Source: Biscogniauxia marginata (lineage: Eukaryota > Ascomycota > Sordariomycetes > Xylariales > Xylariaceae). Taken from it: a DNA stretch of 64,000 nt. Each line of letters begins with the position of its first letter. Position 1 is the stretch's first letter. Where the stretch lies: the NCBI GenBank assembly GCA_022695795.1, contig MU404059.1:496001-560000 (forward strand). Reading direction: 5' to 3'. The translations under genes were made by a program, and so were the position numbers. Below the pieces are notes generated by a model. That model was given only the letters and a program-made list of their open reading frames with translations. It was not told the origin of the DNA and ran no database searches. Positions 35,127-45,451 of the stretch are shown here, piece after piece.

Positions 35127-35675
35127 CTAGAGCTTACCCTTGGCGCCTGCCCGTGGGCTCGATCCTACCGATGAAGCAATTGCGAGGATAGCTGGATTAA
35201 TAGGTGGATAACGTACTGCTCGTTGCTTCTTTAGGGTCATACTACCTACTTCGTCACAGGCAGGCCCGTGGGTGAAACCCACTGCTGCAAGCTCTGGGGC
35301 GGAGGTCTCCTTCCCCGTGTTGCAAGGCCGCATCGTGGTATCTTTCGCGTGTAGACGTGGCACAGGTGATAGAACGGGTACTTCCCAGGAGGGCAAGCGA
35401 TGTGTTATTGGCGCTTGGAAGGTACTTAGCAAAAGCTCGCTGGCTGTGGGTAGAGCCACAGGTGTTTGCTCTCTATGGATACCTAGGTACAGCTGGATAG
35501 CTAGCTCAACAGGTGCAGTCAGTCCACACTGGAGATTGGGGACTGGAGCTGAAGAGGTACTCGAGTTCATGGGGTAGGACTGGACCTCTCCTAGGTTTAA
35601 ACTGTCAAGAGAAGGAACTTGGTCGTCATCGTACGCAATTGATACAAACTGCTCATCGAAAGCGCCGGCAAACAC
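35127..35675 (-). CDS. Unrecognised open frame, possible exon of a hypothetical protein
   Basis: About 180 codons open on the minus strand with a composition like a disordered fungal protein (Ser, Pro, Ala and Thr-rich). No ATG lies near its start; the frame is open back to a stop at about 35697 and is preceded by TACTGGCAG, a possible acceptor. Its end, AAGG followed by GTAAGC, looks like a donor, so a further exon may lie to the left. I could not connect it to other exons, and no domain is visible. It could equally be chance. Confidence 0.3.
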   Translation of the reverse strand: MFAGAFDEQFVSIAYDDDQVPSLDSLNLGEVQSYPMNSSTSSAPVPNLQCGLTAPVELAIQLYLGIHREQTPVALPTASELLLSTFQAPITHRLPSWEVPVLSPVPRLHAKDTTMRPCNTGKETSAPELAAVGFTHGPACDEVGSMTLKKQRAVRYPPINPAILAIASSVGSSPRAGAKGKL

Positions 35676-36461
35676 GCGCTGCCAGTAGGATTATCATGCG
35701 ACCGTTCGGGGGATTTTCGCCGACACGATGGCCTCATGTCGAATGAATACAAGCAATGTGGATGGCTCCGACGCGACTTGACGGAGAATTAGCAGGGATG
35801 AACTTGTGTACAATTGTCTTGTCTTTCATTTCGCACGTACTAACTACTAAGGACCTAGAATAGTGAAATGGTCATGGTTACAATTTATGGTGTTGACATA
35901 TGGAGCCCAGCTACAGTTCTTCCTCATGGCACCACGCGAAGTGATGTTCATAACGAAAAAAAGGTTGAAGAGAGCAAAAATTGCGATCAGTATGATCCCG
36001 AAGGATAATACAGGGCAGTCAACTCCGCGCTGTGCAATGCAGGCCTCCTACCCTACCACAGGAGATTCTTGAGCTTCCCGTGATTAATCAAGGTAAGTAT
36101 GAAGAAGAAAGGAAAAAGAATTTCTGAGAGAGTGGGAGGAAAGTCAGCTATTTATGCCATCAAAATGGGCACGTGCAGCGGCTGCCTGGCTGCCTGGTTG
36201 CCAGATTGTGGGGAACATGTACCCAGGTACCTAGGTACCTAGGTACATAAGGTAGTGCCACAAACAGGCGATACCTTATCGATAGGCGGGCCTAATGGGG
36301 ACAGTACGCGGGGCAGTTGAAGCACACGCCCCGCAACAATTGCTTGGAATGCACCAGAACAAAATACCTAACCTACAAGCTGGAGCTTCCGGGTCGTAAG
36401 AGCTGCTTTACTCTTGATGTTCACTAGGTACAGATCCAATTACAATATATAGATAACAAAA
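35676..36461. other. Upstream region of CDC37
   Basis: No gene supported. It contains a tandem palindromic GGTACCTA array at 36221-36250 and ends in the CDC37 promoter. Confidence 0.45.
36221..36250. repeat. Tandem GGTACCTA array
   Basis: Three to four consecutive copies of an 8-bp unit whose repetition forms overlapping palindromes (CCTAGGTACCTAGG). The same short motif recurs in other intergenic segments of the window. Confidence 0.8.
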
Positions 36462-38023
36462 ATGCCGGTAGACTACAGCAAATGGGTGAGTGGCTTTACA
36501 AATTCCTCTATCTGTTCGCTAGCTAACAGTTTCCATCCAGGATAATCTGGAGCTCAGCGACGACTCCGACATCGAGGTTCATCCTAATGTCGACAAGCGC
36601 TCCTTCATTCGTGCAAAGCAGAATCAGATTCACGCAGAGCGCCAGCAGCGGCGACACCAGATAGAAACCCTGAAATATGAACGTCAGATCAATGATGGCT
36701 TGATGAAGCGCATATCCGGGCTTTTAAGTGCCCTCAAGTCCCATGCTGCCGAAGCAGCCACTCGAAATCCCGGCGAGGTCGCTTTCCAAGCTGTGATGGA
36801 GTCGGCTGGTAACCCAGAGGATGATAAGCCGCCTACCCGCCCCGAGGGCGTCCATGCTCAGGTAGAGCAACCGCCTTCGTACACTAAGATGATGGCGACA
36901 TTGCTCGACCAAGTGAACAAGACTCTCGACGAGAAGAAGCCCAACGACCGCTACACTGCCATGGTGGATGAGATTGGTGACCACCTTAAACAGGTACAGG
37001 ATCTACAAAAGCAATTGCTAGAGAAGCTAGCAGAATTGGAGAAGGAAGAAAGCCGGAAGATCACGAGTGAGAGCATCCACACGGGCTTCGACAGCTCCTA
37101 TGTCGCCAAATCCGGGCCATCTACCTCTGAAGAAAAGAAAGAAGGAAGCACAGTCGAGTTACTGAACCCAGGTTTCTCCACGTCCAATCCAGACGAATCG
37201 AAAGCTGCGTCAACGTCGGCAGCAGACAACGATGATGAGTTAGAAGCTTCTGCAGACGGTCGCAAATTCGCCAACATCAAAGCTTCGGAATATCGAGAAA
37301 GCCATGCTTTCATTGCCACACACCCACATGTTTTGGCCGAGAAGGAGACGGACGGTATTCTGGTTATGGCTTTCGATGCACAGCTTGAGAATAAGGATGA
37401 CCTTGCCCGACAATATGTACATCAAGCTCTGCTACTTCAGTATTGCCGTTCCCTGGGCAAAGATGGAGCGGCCCTATTTTTCAAGCGTATCACAACCAAG
37501 GGTCACCAAGCGCAAGAAGTCTTCTACAAGGATGTCCAAGACACCTACTTTAGAATCAAAAACCGAGCACGCGAGATCAATGCACAACGAGCGGCTGGGG
37601 GCGGATCTGGCGAGGATGTGGAGCAGATCCAGTTGCATGCCGTCGAGCCTGGCACAGAGATTAAGATCAGGATCCCGCTGGAGAACAGCGAGGATGCAGA
37701 CGAGAAGAGAGGGCGGGAGATTTTCGATGGCTTCAAGCCGGACATGAAAAAGGCGTTGGAATCTAGCAGCTTGGACAAGGTCAACGAAGTGCTTGGCAAG
37801 ATGAAAGTATCTGATGCTGAGGAGGTCGTTGGTCTCTTGAGCGAAGTAAGATAACCCTCATGAAACATGTGGGTCCGAAGTATTGCTAACTGCATCACTC
37901 TAGGCCGGTATTCTGAGCTTGGAAGAACAGATAATAGATGCGACGACGGCGGAGGGCCAGAAGAAGATCAAGGAGATGGAGGAGGAAGCTGCTTTGGAGT
38001 CATATGCAGATGATCCCGAGTAG
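36462..38023 (+). CDS. CDC37: Cdc37, Hsp90 co-chaperone
   Basis: Exons 36462-36485, 36541-37845 and 37904-38023, all phase 0, giving 482 residues. The first exon codes only MPVDYSKW, the invariant Cdc37 start. Residues 9-24 (DNLELSDDSDIEVHPN) contain S14, the CK2 site needed for function in yeast and animals, followed by a long N-terminal coiled coil (to about residue 160, with a long insertion). The central Hsp90-binding domain carries ASEYRESHAFIATHPHVL and DNLARQYVHQALLLQYC-like sequence; the C-terminal helix ends EEEAALESYADDPE. Cdc37 delivers protein kinase clients to Hsp90 in the cytosol. Introns have GTGAGT and GTAAGA donors and CTAAC branch sites. Complete and conserved. Confidence 0.96.
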
Positions 38024-39969
38024 CATTAACACTTATCTGGATGGCAGCCCTTCGATCCATAACTTGGCTGGATTGAGATTGTCAGGACCGACGAGCTGCA
38101 AGTGGGGGACCAAAAAAGCTTGATGAACAATATAAGATACCCATGGTTATCAACATGGACTGTTATTAAACCTTCTGGCCAACAGTTACTTGATTGGCAG
38201 ACATTTACATATCTTGTAGAAACGTTTTTAGGGTAATGAATGTCTCGAAAAGGGGGAAATTCTGATATTTGAGTTGGGATAAAGTCATTCCCTTGGTCCT
38301 ATGTATGTAGTAGATAGGATGGTCCGCTTTCGTAACCCCCAAGGGTCAATGGCCATACATATGGACATTTATGAAACGTAGGTGCACTCTAGTGACGTAG
38401 GGCAATGATATTAACTTAAAGTTAAGTTTATCCATCAAGACGGGAGAGGCACTTGCTCGGACGGAACACCAATCTAGATCGACATGGACCTACGTAGCTA
38501 CTATTCTTCTTCTTTTTGCTTCAGAAAATGTGCATTGACGCGATGACAACATGGTTCTATTCTCCATTCAATGAGATAGATCAGATCGGTTTCCAACCTT
38601 TGGAATTTGTCGGCGCAGATCACATTTTTCCCGTGGAGAGAGAAAAGGAGGTTGGCCATGCTAGCAAATCCAGACTGGTTACTAATTACTCGAGAGATGA
38701 CGACCGCTACCAAAAATAGGAATAAGAAGGGGAGGACTTCAATTTGATACACTAAGACGGCCGCTAACAGGTTTGTATCACCTGAAGGCGGCAGTGCTAT
38801 TAGGTTGGTGGGATGTAAAACATTTGTGAATCAACAGCTTACGTAAGGCTAGTCACGGCGGTTTGTACAAGGCACGCATAAGGATACTAGCGGACTCGCT
38901 TGCACCTGCGTAACGCCAACCACGCCGGAAGGCGTTGAGGCGGAGGGCGAAACGACCGTCTCTCTTGTCCAATCAGCTTTGGTTGTTTGGTGGAGCTGAG
39001 CTCGTATTGGACAGCAATCAGTCGCCTTGCCTCCTTTTTTTTCTTCTAGGTTTTCCTTATAGGCCTCAGCCAACGCCACAAAGCCTGTTTTCCCATTATA
39101 ACAAATCGCCATGTTAAACGCTGTCATCACCTCCAACATTTAACACTGGCCAGCCACCAAGATTCTGCTTTACAAAGCAAGACGCGGAATGCCCTATGAA
39201 GTCATGTCCCCAACCACCGCAGAGTTTTCACAAGGCGTGTGTTTTCTACACTAACAGGCACCTAGAAATCGTATGCTGTCAGTCAGGCCACTAGCCGGTA
39301 AACAAAAAAAAGATAATAATAATAAAAAAAGGAAAAAAGAAGACGTTGACGACGACGACAAGGAAAGGGAATGACAATAATAAGCGGTGGCCGCGTAACA
39401 CATTTGAAGCCACAAAGAGAGTCCTAACGAGACGGCACGCGTTTGACTCGCTGCGCTCCTCCATTCGTTTCATGGTCACTAGAATACGCAGTAGATTTGT
39501 GGAAGCTGACGACGTTTGCAGAGGGGCGCAGTCAATTCAGCAGCCGATGGCCTCCACTTAAGAACCAACCAACCACTCGGGCCCCACGGGAGAGCAGATC
39601 GAGACCCTTGGATCCTTGGCAGCCCTGGCGGCCCTCCGTCTCTCACACACCCATGTCCGCCCAGCTGTCATGCCATGCACTGCTATGCCGTCTCCCGGAA
39701 GTGCAGAGGCTTATGGTAATAGATCTGCCCCGAGAGAGGCTCATCTCTTTCGTATTTACTTGCTAGGTTGGGTTCTTAAGTATACTTAAAAGGTAAATGA
39801 TCCCTCTCGCCTGGGCCCTACGGTCGCTTTGTCTAGTCTTTTATATTTTCTTTGCCTCTAGATATACCCTTAGTTTTCTCCTATCCTAAATAAATAGGAA
39901 GAAGACAGCAGATACCTACTACAATATAACCTGTCGTTTGTCTCCTATACTTCCATTTTTTCAGTCAAC
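38024..39969. other. Intergenic of about 1.9 kb
   Basis: No convincing gene. A purine/AT stretch lies at 39300-39375, and the part 39780-39969 is the likely promoter of the next gene. Confidence 0.4.
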
Positions 39970-41085
39970 ATGGTTTCTTCAATATGTACATACCTAACCA
40001 CCTTCGCCGCTCTGACGGCGACGGTTTACTCGATCCCACAAGCCGCGTCGAGCACATTCGCTTCGATTGCTGTCAGCACGTCTACGGCGTCTTCTTCCTC
40101 GGGAACGGCCTGCAACAACTCGCCCGACCTATGTAGCCGCTCTTATAACAATATCACACACATGGGCGCTCACGACTCGTCCTTCCTCCGAGACTCTAGC
40201 ACGGGCAACTCGGTAGCCGGTAACCAGTACTACAACGCGACGGTCGCCCTCGATGCTGGCCTGCGGTTGTTGCAGGCTCAGGTGCACGACAAAGATGGCG
40301 CCATCGAGCTCTGCCACACTTCATGCGATCTCCTCGACGCCGGTACACTACAGGATTGGCTTTCAACGATAAAATCTTGGATGGACAGCAATACGAACGA
40401 GGTGGTAACGATACTCCTTGTCAACTCAGACAACAAGGAGGCTTCAGAGTTCGGCACCGTCTTCGCCGCCTCCGGCATCGATGAGTACGGCTACACTCCC
40501 TCGGGTACCGGCTGGCCGACCTTGCAGGAGATGATCAGCGCAAACACACGGCTCGTGACCTTCATCGCCTCCATCACGGCCGATAGCTCATACCCGCACC
40601 TCTTGAACGAGTTCGACTACGTCTTCGAGACCGCGTACGAGGTGACCTCGCTCTCGGGGTTCAACTGCACTCTCGATCGCCCTACGTCGCAGACTTCAGC
40701 CTCGGGAGCCATCTCGGCGGGGCTCTTGCCGCTGATGAACCACTTTGCGTACAACCAACTGGCGGCGTCGATCCTGATCCCAGACGTCAGCAACATTGCG
40801 ACAACCAACAGCCCGTCGACGTCGACGACGGGCGCGCTCGGGCTCCATGCTCAGAACTGCAACTCCGAATGGGGCACTAAGCCAACCTTCGTTCTCGTCG
40901 ACTTCTTCAACGAGGGCCCCGCCATCGACACTGCCGACTCGATGAACGGCGTCTCGGACCCGGTCGGTCGTCAGGAAGTACAAACCGGCGCCACCGTCGA
41001 AGTCAGCCAAGGTCTGCGGCACAGCAGTGGCAACGGCGTGGGGGCCCTCGTTGCATTTATCGTGGCCGCGCTAGTATTTGCTTAA
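39970..41085 (+). CDS. Secreted PLC-like phosphodiesterase (TIM-barrel), probably GPI-anchored
   Basis: Intronless, 371 residues. A signal peptide occupies about residues 1-21, followed by a Ser/Thr-rich linker to about residue 45. The catalytic half reads ITHMGAHDSSF (H68) and then ALDAGLRLLQAQVHDKDGAIELCHTSCD (H116), the two histidines expected of the PI-PLC X-type barrel in fungal PLC-like phosphodiesterases. TLQDWLSTIKSWMDSNTNEVVTILL and WPTLQEMI are further family landmarks. The C-terminus has a hydrophobic tail (GALVAFIVAALVFA) after a small-residue region, fitting a GPI signal. Six or more cysteines agree with secretion. The substrate is unknown; family members in fungi are usually annotated only by fold. 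Confidence 0.88.
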   Translation: MVSSICTYLTTFAALTATVYSIPQAASSTFASIAVSTSTASSSSGTACNNSPDLCSRSYNNITHMGAHDSSFLRDSSTGNSVAGNQYYNATVALDAGLRLLQAQVHDKDGAIELCHTSCDLLDAGTLQDWLSTIKSWMDSNTNEVVTILLVNSDNKEASEFGTVFAASGIDEYGYTPSGTGWPTLQEMISANTRLVTFIASITADSSYPHLLNEFDYVFETAYEVTSLSGFNCTLDRPTSQTSASGAISAGLLPLMNHFAYNQLAASILIPDVSNIATTNSPSTSTTGALGLHAQNCNSEWGTKPTFVLVDFFNEGPAIDTADSMNGVSDPVGRQEVQTGATVEVSQGLRHSSGNGVGALVAFIVAALVFA

Positions 41086-41936
41086 GCTGACCTCGGACAT
41101 TTTTCATACAACTATACATAAATATCGATGCGGGCATATATTTATACTCGGATTGGGGAAGGGACCTTCTTTCCTATGTTACCTTCGGGGTTTTTGATAA
41201 AGGGAAGGGGATTTTTCGGAAAATCTGAAGGCATTTTATATTTGGCCTTTACCCGGGTTGGATTCATATCTCGCATAGCGATGGCGTTTCTGGAATTTTG
41301 GCACCTAACGGATAGAGTGCGACAGACACTGGGTGCTTTTCCCATAGAGGGAACGCCGCAAGGAGCGGTGATTCCTTGATTTAAAAAAATAGAGGAGGCT
41401 TCGCGGAAGTCGGGAGGATCTAGATACTTTAGGTCGGCTCTAGTCCTATAGCTGAGTTTCTAAAGGACTAATCGAGATGGGGAGGCATAGGGAATCGATA
41501 TCTCGCTAGTAGATACTTACCTATATACAAATTCAATTAACCCCTAGATCTGTTTTTGATGTTCAGTGTGTGAACTGTTGTACAATTAATTGCGTACTGG
41601 TCTGCGGCTGATTCCGTCAAGTTGCATATGCGGGCAACGGGCTCAAAGCAAACCTTCAAGTAGGTACCTAGTTAGGTTAGTTAATTCCATCCATCCTTCC
41701 GGGCCTGGACCCCTCCGTCTCCTCATCGTCATCATCATCAGATCAAGCTTCCGAACCACACTTTTAGATATATTGGATTATATATTTTACCCTGGTTCAG
41801 ATATCCTACGACGCACATAAGCCGCCTACCTACCTACCTACCTACTTACATCTTGATTTACTAGGTAATCAGCGAAAAACGACGACGGTTAGTAGTAGTT
41901 TATCATAGGGAGAAGAAGAAGAACCAAGGAAAAATA
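41086..41936. other. Intergenic upstream of the UPF0045 gene
   Basis: No gene supported. TAGGTACCTAGTTAGGTTAG at about 41658-41677 and a CTAC tetranucleotide repeat at 41825-41845 are the only patterns. Confidence 0.45.
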
Positions 41937-42227
41937 ATGGTGGACTATACGCAAATCGCGACGCCGGAGCGGTGCTACGCCGACTTCTGTCTGATCCCCG
42001 TATGTGATTCTCTCCTTTATTTTCTTCCTCTCCCCCTTTCCCCATCCCCCATTCCTTGCTTTACTTAAGTTAGTTCACACTCATACTTATTATACCGTAT
42101 ACCTACGTGCCAACTATAATACATGACACGCCTGTATCATACATATCATTCCATATCAGACAACCCTTCCCTCCCTCACCCCCTTACCCTTTTATCTCAA
42201 CCTACACCCAGTCTCATCTCATAACCT

Positions 42228-42263
<36 letters not shown>

Positions 42264-43047
42264 CCAATCGACAGCTTCCCGGGATAAGCGGTTGATCGAA
42301 CTGACGATAACTCGGTGGATTTCTAGGTAGGCACGGCTAACACCTCCGTGGCGGAGGAGGTGGCCGAGGTCCAGCGACTGCTGCAGGCGAGCGGGCTCCA
42401 GTACACGATGCATTCGGCGGGCACCACAGTTGGTGAGTTCTTATTTTATTTCATTTTAGTTTCTATCTCATCTTAATCGGGGGGTTCGTTTCCACCTTTT
42501 GGTTCATAAGGGGGGGGAGATGGGGGGGAAGTGGTGGAGGGGAAGATATTTCACTTTCTTCTATTTTTATATTTCTTTCCGTTTCAATGATTTCACATAC
42601 GTATATTCTCTTTTCTTCAATCTCCCCCGAGAGAAAGAGAGGGAGATAAAAATCATCTAATCCAAGTCAAAGAAACCTCTATACACATCCCCCCTTTTCT
42701 CCTCCATCCCCCCTCATATCATCAAAGTTACAAAATACCCAGATTCGCTAACTCGAAGCCTGTTTTCTTCTTCGCGCAATAGAGGGTTCCTGGGACGATG
42801 TGATGCGGGTCATTGGCCAGGCGCACAGCGTGGTGCATTCCAAGGGTGTCGTGAGGGTACAGACATCGATGCGCGTGGGCACCAGGCGAGTCCATCTCTC
42901 TTCCTCTTTTTCTTTGCCCCCCTGTTCGGCCTAGAGACCAAAGCAGCAAATATTAACTTACTAATTCTGCACAGAACGGATAAGAAGCAGACCGCCCAGG
43001 ACAAGGTGAAGCGAGTTGAGGATATCTTAGGCAAGCCGACCTCTTAG
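41937..43047 (+). CDS. ECM15: UPF0045/ECM15-type thiamine-binding-fold protein
   Basis: Four exons: 41937-41999, 42327-42432, 42783-42885 and 42975-43047, giving 114 residues. The sequence [44 protein letters not shown], then [35 protein letters not shown], matches the small ferredoxin-like MTH1187/YkoF/ECM15 family, whose members bind thiamine or related ligands and form oligomers; the cellular role in fungi is not clear. Introns 1 and 2 are long (327 and 350 bp) for this genome. The third intron begins AG|GCGAGT, a GC donor; the only nearby GT would create a stop in exon 4. The gene is convergent with the CCDC47 homologue. Confidence 0.88.
42228..42263. repeat. CA/TA dinucleotide repeat in intron 1 of the UPF0045 gene
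   Basis: About 11 CA units followed by about 6 TA units, just upstream of the intron 1 acceptor. A likely polymorphic microsatellite. Confidence 0.9.
42886..42974 (+). other. GC-AG intron
   Basis: Donor GCGAGT preceded by AG, acceptor CTGCACAG. The frame across it reads [16 protein letters not shown], which continues the family sequence; no GT donor in the area keeps the frame. Confidence 0.75.
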
Positions 43048-43430
43048 GGCACGGGGCAGCTGAGAAAGAAATACGGTTTGAATAGATTAACAAGGCGATG
43101 ATGTACAGTGGGCTCGCCACTCATTCACAAAAGTACAACTAGCATACATTAAGCATAATCTGTAGTACCTTATCGATGAGAATATCATACAACTATTACA
43201 CAGACACATGCTATACTGACAGGTATTAAATGCAAGCACATAAGTATGCGGAAATCAGTATTCGCCAATGCAAACCCAGGTTTTAGAACCTCTTCATTAT
43301 GTCGTTTTCCTTACCGACCCCCAACCTCCTTTGTCCCCCTCCCCTCTCCTCCCCTCCTTTTATCCCCTATATTAAAATCTCCCAAACCTTAAGGCAGATG
43401 CATAATTAGTGGAAATAAGTTTGAAGCCTC
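43048..43430. other. Convergent intergenic region
   Basis: 383 bp between the stops of the UPF0045 gene and the CCDC47 homologue. It must hold the 3' ends of both transcripts. A pyrimidine-rich tract (CCCCTCCCCTCTCC type) is at 43335-43365. Confidence 0.5.
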
Positions 43431-45076
43431 CTATGCCCGGACAGTTTGTTTCCTTGACGACCTGCGTAGTTCCTTGTCCTTCTCCTTCTCGAGGAACTTC
43501 TTCTGCGCCTTGGCGTCCATGGCGTTGAGCTCAGCATCTCGCTTGGCTTTCCTCAGTCGGTCACGTTCCAGGGCTCTCTCCTCAGCCTTCTCTTCCTCGA
43601 CAGCCTTCTGAATCTGCTTGACTTGTTCGTCTCTAACACTCTTGATCTTGCGAAGGACCTCGGCTCGGAAGTGAGCTGAAGAAGCAAGGTGATCAGGAAT
43701 CCGCAGAAAGTATGAAAAAATTGGAAGGATATCGTCGTAGTTGTTTGATGAGGGCAGTCGGTATCGCAGGGAGATCCGCTTACGTGGGACCGCTTCATCT
43801 AGCCTAAGATTGGGTTAGTCAGTCCATTACCAACACCGCGGTAGATGTAGCAGCTCTAGACAGTTGACAATAGGGGACACTCCAAAGTCCAATCTTGCCT
43901 GGTGTCACATCCTAATCTCAATGTTTTGCGAAACTAAATAGAGAGTGGCTTACGTCTTGGGCCTATCAACCGGCTGGTCACTAATGATGATGTAGTCAAA
44001 CAGCTCTCCAGCTTTCTTGACCGCGGAGGCGAGCTCATCTGTGAGGAACGTTGAAGTGATCTCGGCGCTTTCACTCATAACAGTTGCCCAGATAGGTAAC
44101 TTCGGGTTATCCTTAGTGAAAGTGATGGAGACATCATATCGGTCGTCACGAAGCTGCTTCATCCTCTCCTTGTTGACGATTGCCCATACAAAACTGTCAT
44201 ATGAACTCTTAGAATCCTTGCTTCTGATCTCGGCGGCACCTGGAAGAGCGGGTACAATCTGAGCCTCCCTCCCGTCGAAAGGATAGATGGTAGCTTCCAC
44301 CACATCCTCAGGCGAGCTAAAACTATCGAAGAAAAAGCCAAGTACCGACTCGAGGATGGTCATGAAGGGATTGAAGCGCTTAATCAAAGACAACTTGACG
44401 TCCATAAATGCGACATTCTGTCGGCCAGTTGCGTACGACGCGTATTCAAACAAGCTCTTCTCCTTTAGCAATTTCTCGGGTTGGGGCTCAGACTGAGGCG
44501 ACCCGCCAAAGCCGACAAGCGCGAATTCGCGGGTTAGGATAGGTGCGTGAGCTTTGATCCATGCCTTCGACTTGGCGCGGTTGAGTCTCGTGCCAACGAA
44601 GTGAATAGTGAAGATTACGGCAATGGCGGACAAGATGACCCCTTCGGCGCGGAAATCGCTGAGGCTATAGCGTTCATGGATATTATACCATCTCGTATAG
44701 GGAAGACCGGTTGGAGCAGGACCACCCAGAGCAGCACCGCCAGGGACAGGTTCGAAAGGTACAGGCGATGGAGACGCCGCCTCTGCAAAGTCGGCGAAAT
44801 CTATAAGAGCTAAGGATTAATTCGTGTTCACTGTACTGGCACATTGATCTGTGGATAGGCCATGCGGTGTCCGAGACTGTCCTGGCCAGGAATGCCGGTG
44901 CAATTGCTATAATCGCCACGAAGCAAAGGCAAGCTCGTAGGCCTAGTCCGGGGACGCGCACGATTTGTCTCACTTTGAAAACCCAATTAGAAAGGGAACA
45001 TACCAGAATCAGCTGAGGGAGCAGGTGCCTCAGAGGACTTGCTACCTCCGACAATGTTTTTAAGGAAGTCCGCCAT
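43431..45076 (-). CDS. CCDC47: CCDC47 homologue (DUF1682), ER PAT-complex subunit
   Basis: Four exons on the minus strand: 45076-45004, 44800-43954, 43803-43784 and 43675-43431, giving 394 residues. The start reads MADFLKNIVGG. A lumenal acidic/Pro-rich part is followed by the single membrane segment (GVILSAIAVIFTIHFVGT), then the cytosolic DUF1682 domain with KAHAPILTREFALVGFGG, a FDGREAQIVPALPGAAEI stretch, and a long charged C-terminal helix from FRAEVLRKIKSVRDEQ to the end (SSRKQTVRA). CCDC47 with Asterix forms the PAT complex, which chaperones polar transmembrane helices at the Sec61 translocon. Exon 3 is a 20-nt microexon. It is divergent from the haspin-like kinase gene. Confidence 0.93.
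43784..43803 (-). other. 20-nt microexon of the CCDC47 homologue
   Basis: Codes LDEAVP plus split codons at both ends. The frame on each side requires it: phase 2 on entry and phase 1 on exit, with TTAG acceptor and GTAAGC donor. Confidence 0.8.
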
Positions 45077-45451
45077 AGCTGTTGGTACTGGCGCAGAATA
45101 TGCTTGCGCGGCGGAAGTGGAAGCCAGATATCAAAAAGCACAAGTTGAGAAGCTCAACGGAAGTGACCGAGTTGGAGTCGCGATTGGTCAGCCCCATAGT
45201 TCGGCGCACAGACACTTACCTCATTAGGTAATCTTGCTCTGTGGCTGCTGTGGCTTCGTGGCTGAGCCGTGGGGCTTGGCCTGATAAGCGATAAGACCAG
45301 GTATACATTGGTTGCTGTGCCATAACCAAAGTAAACAATCATCAAACGACAGCCAATGCCAACACATCAAAGGAAGCCAATTCGGTCAAAAACGTTCAAT
45401 TGAGATGGACATGCCAATCGTGACCACATAATTAACTATTCGACTGGAAAT
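45077..45451. promoter_or_regulatory. Divergent promoter region, CCDC47 homologue and haspin-like kinase
   Basis: 375 bp separate the two start codons, which face away from each other. Shared regulation is possible. No named binding site is claimed. Confidence 0.5.

Noticed and set aside
35127..35675. Assignment of the minus-strand frame to a transcription factor family
   Set aside because: No zinc-finger, bZIP or homeobox signature is visible; kept only as an unrecognised low-confidence frame.
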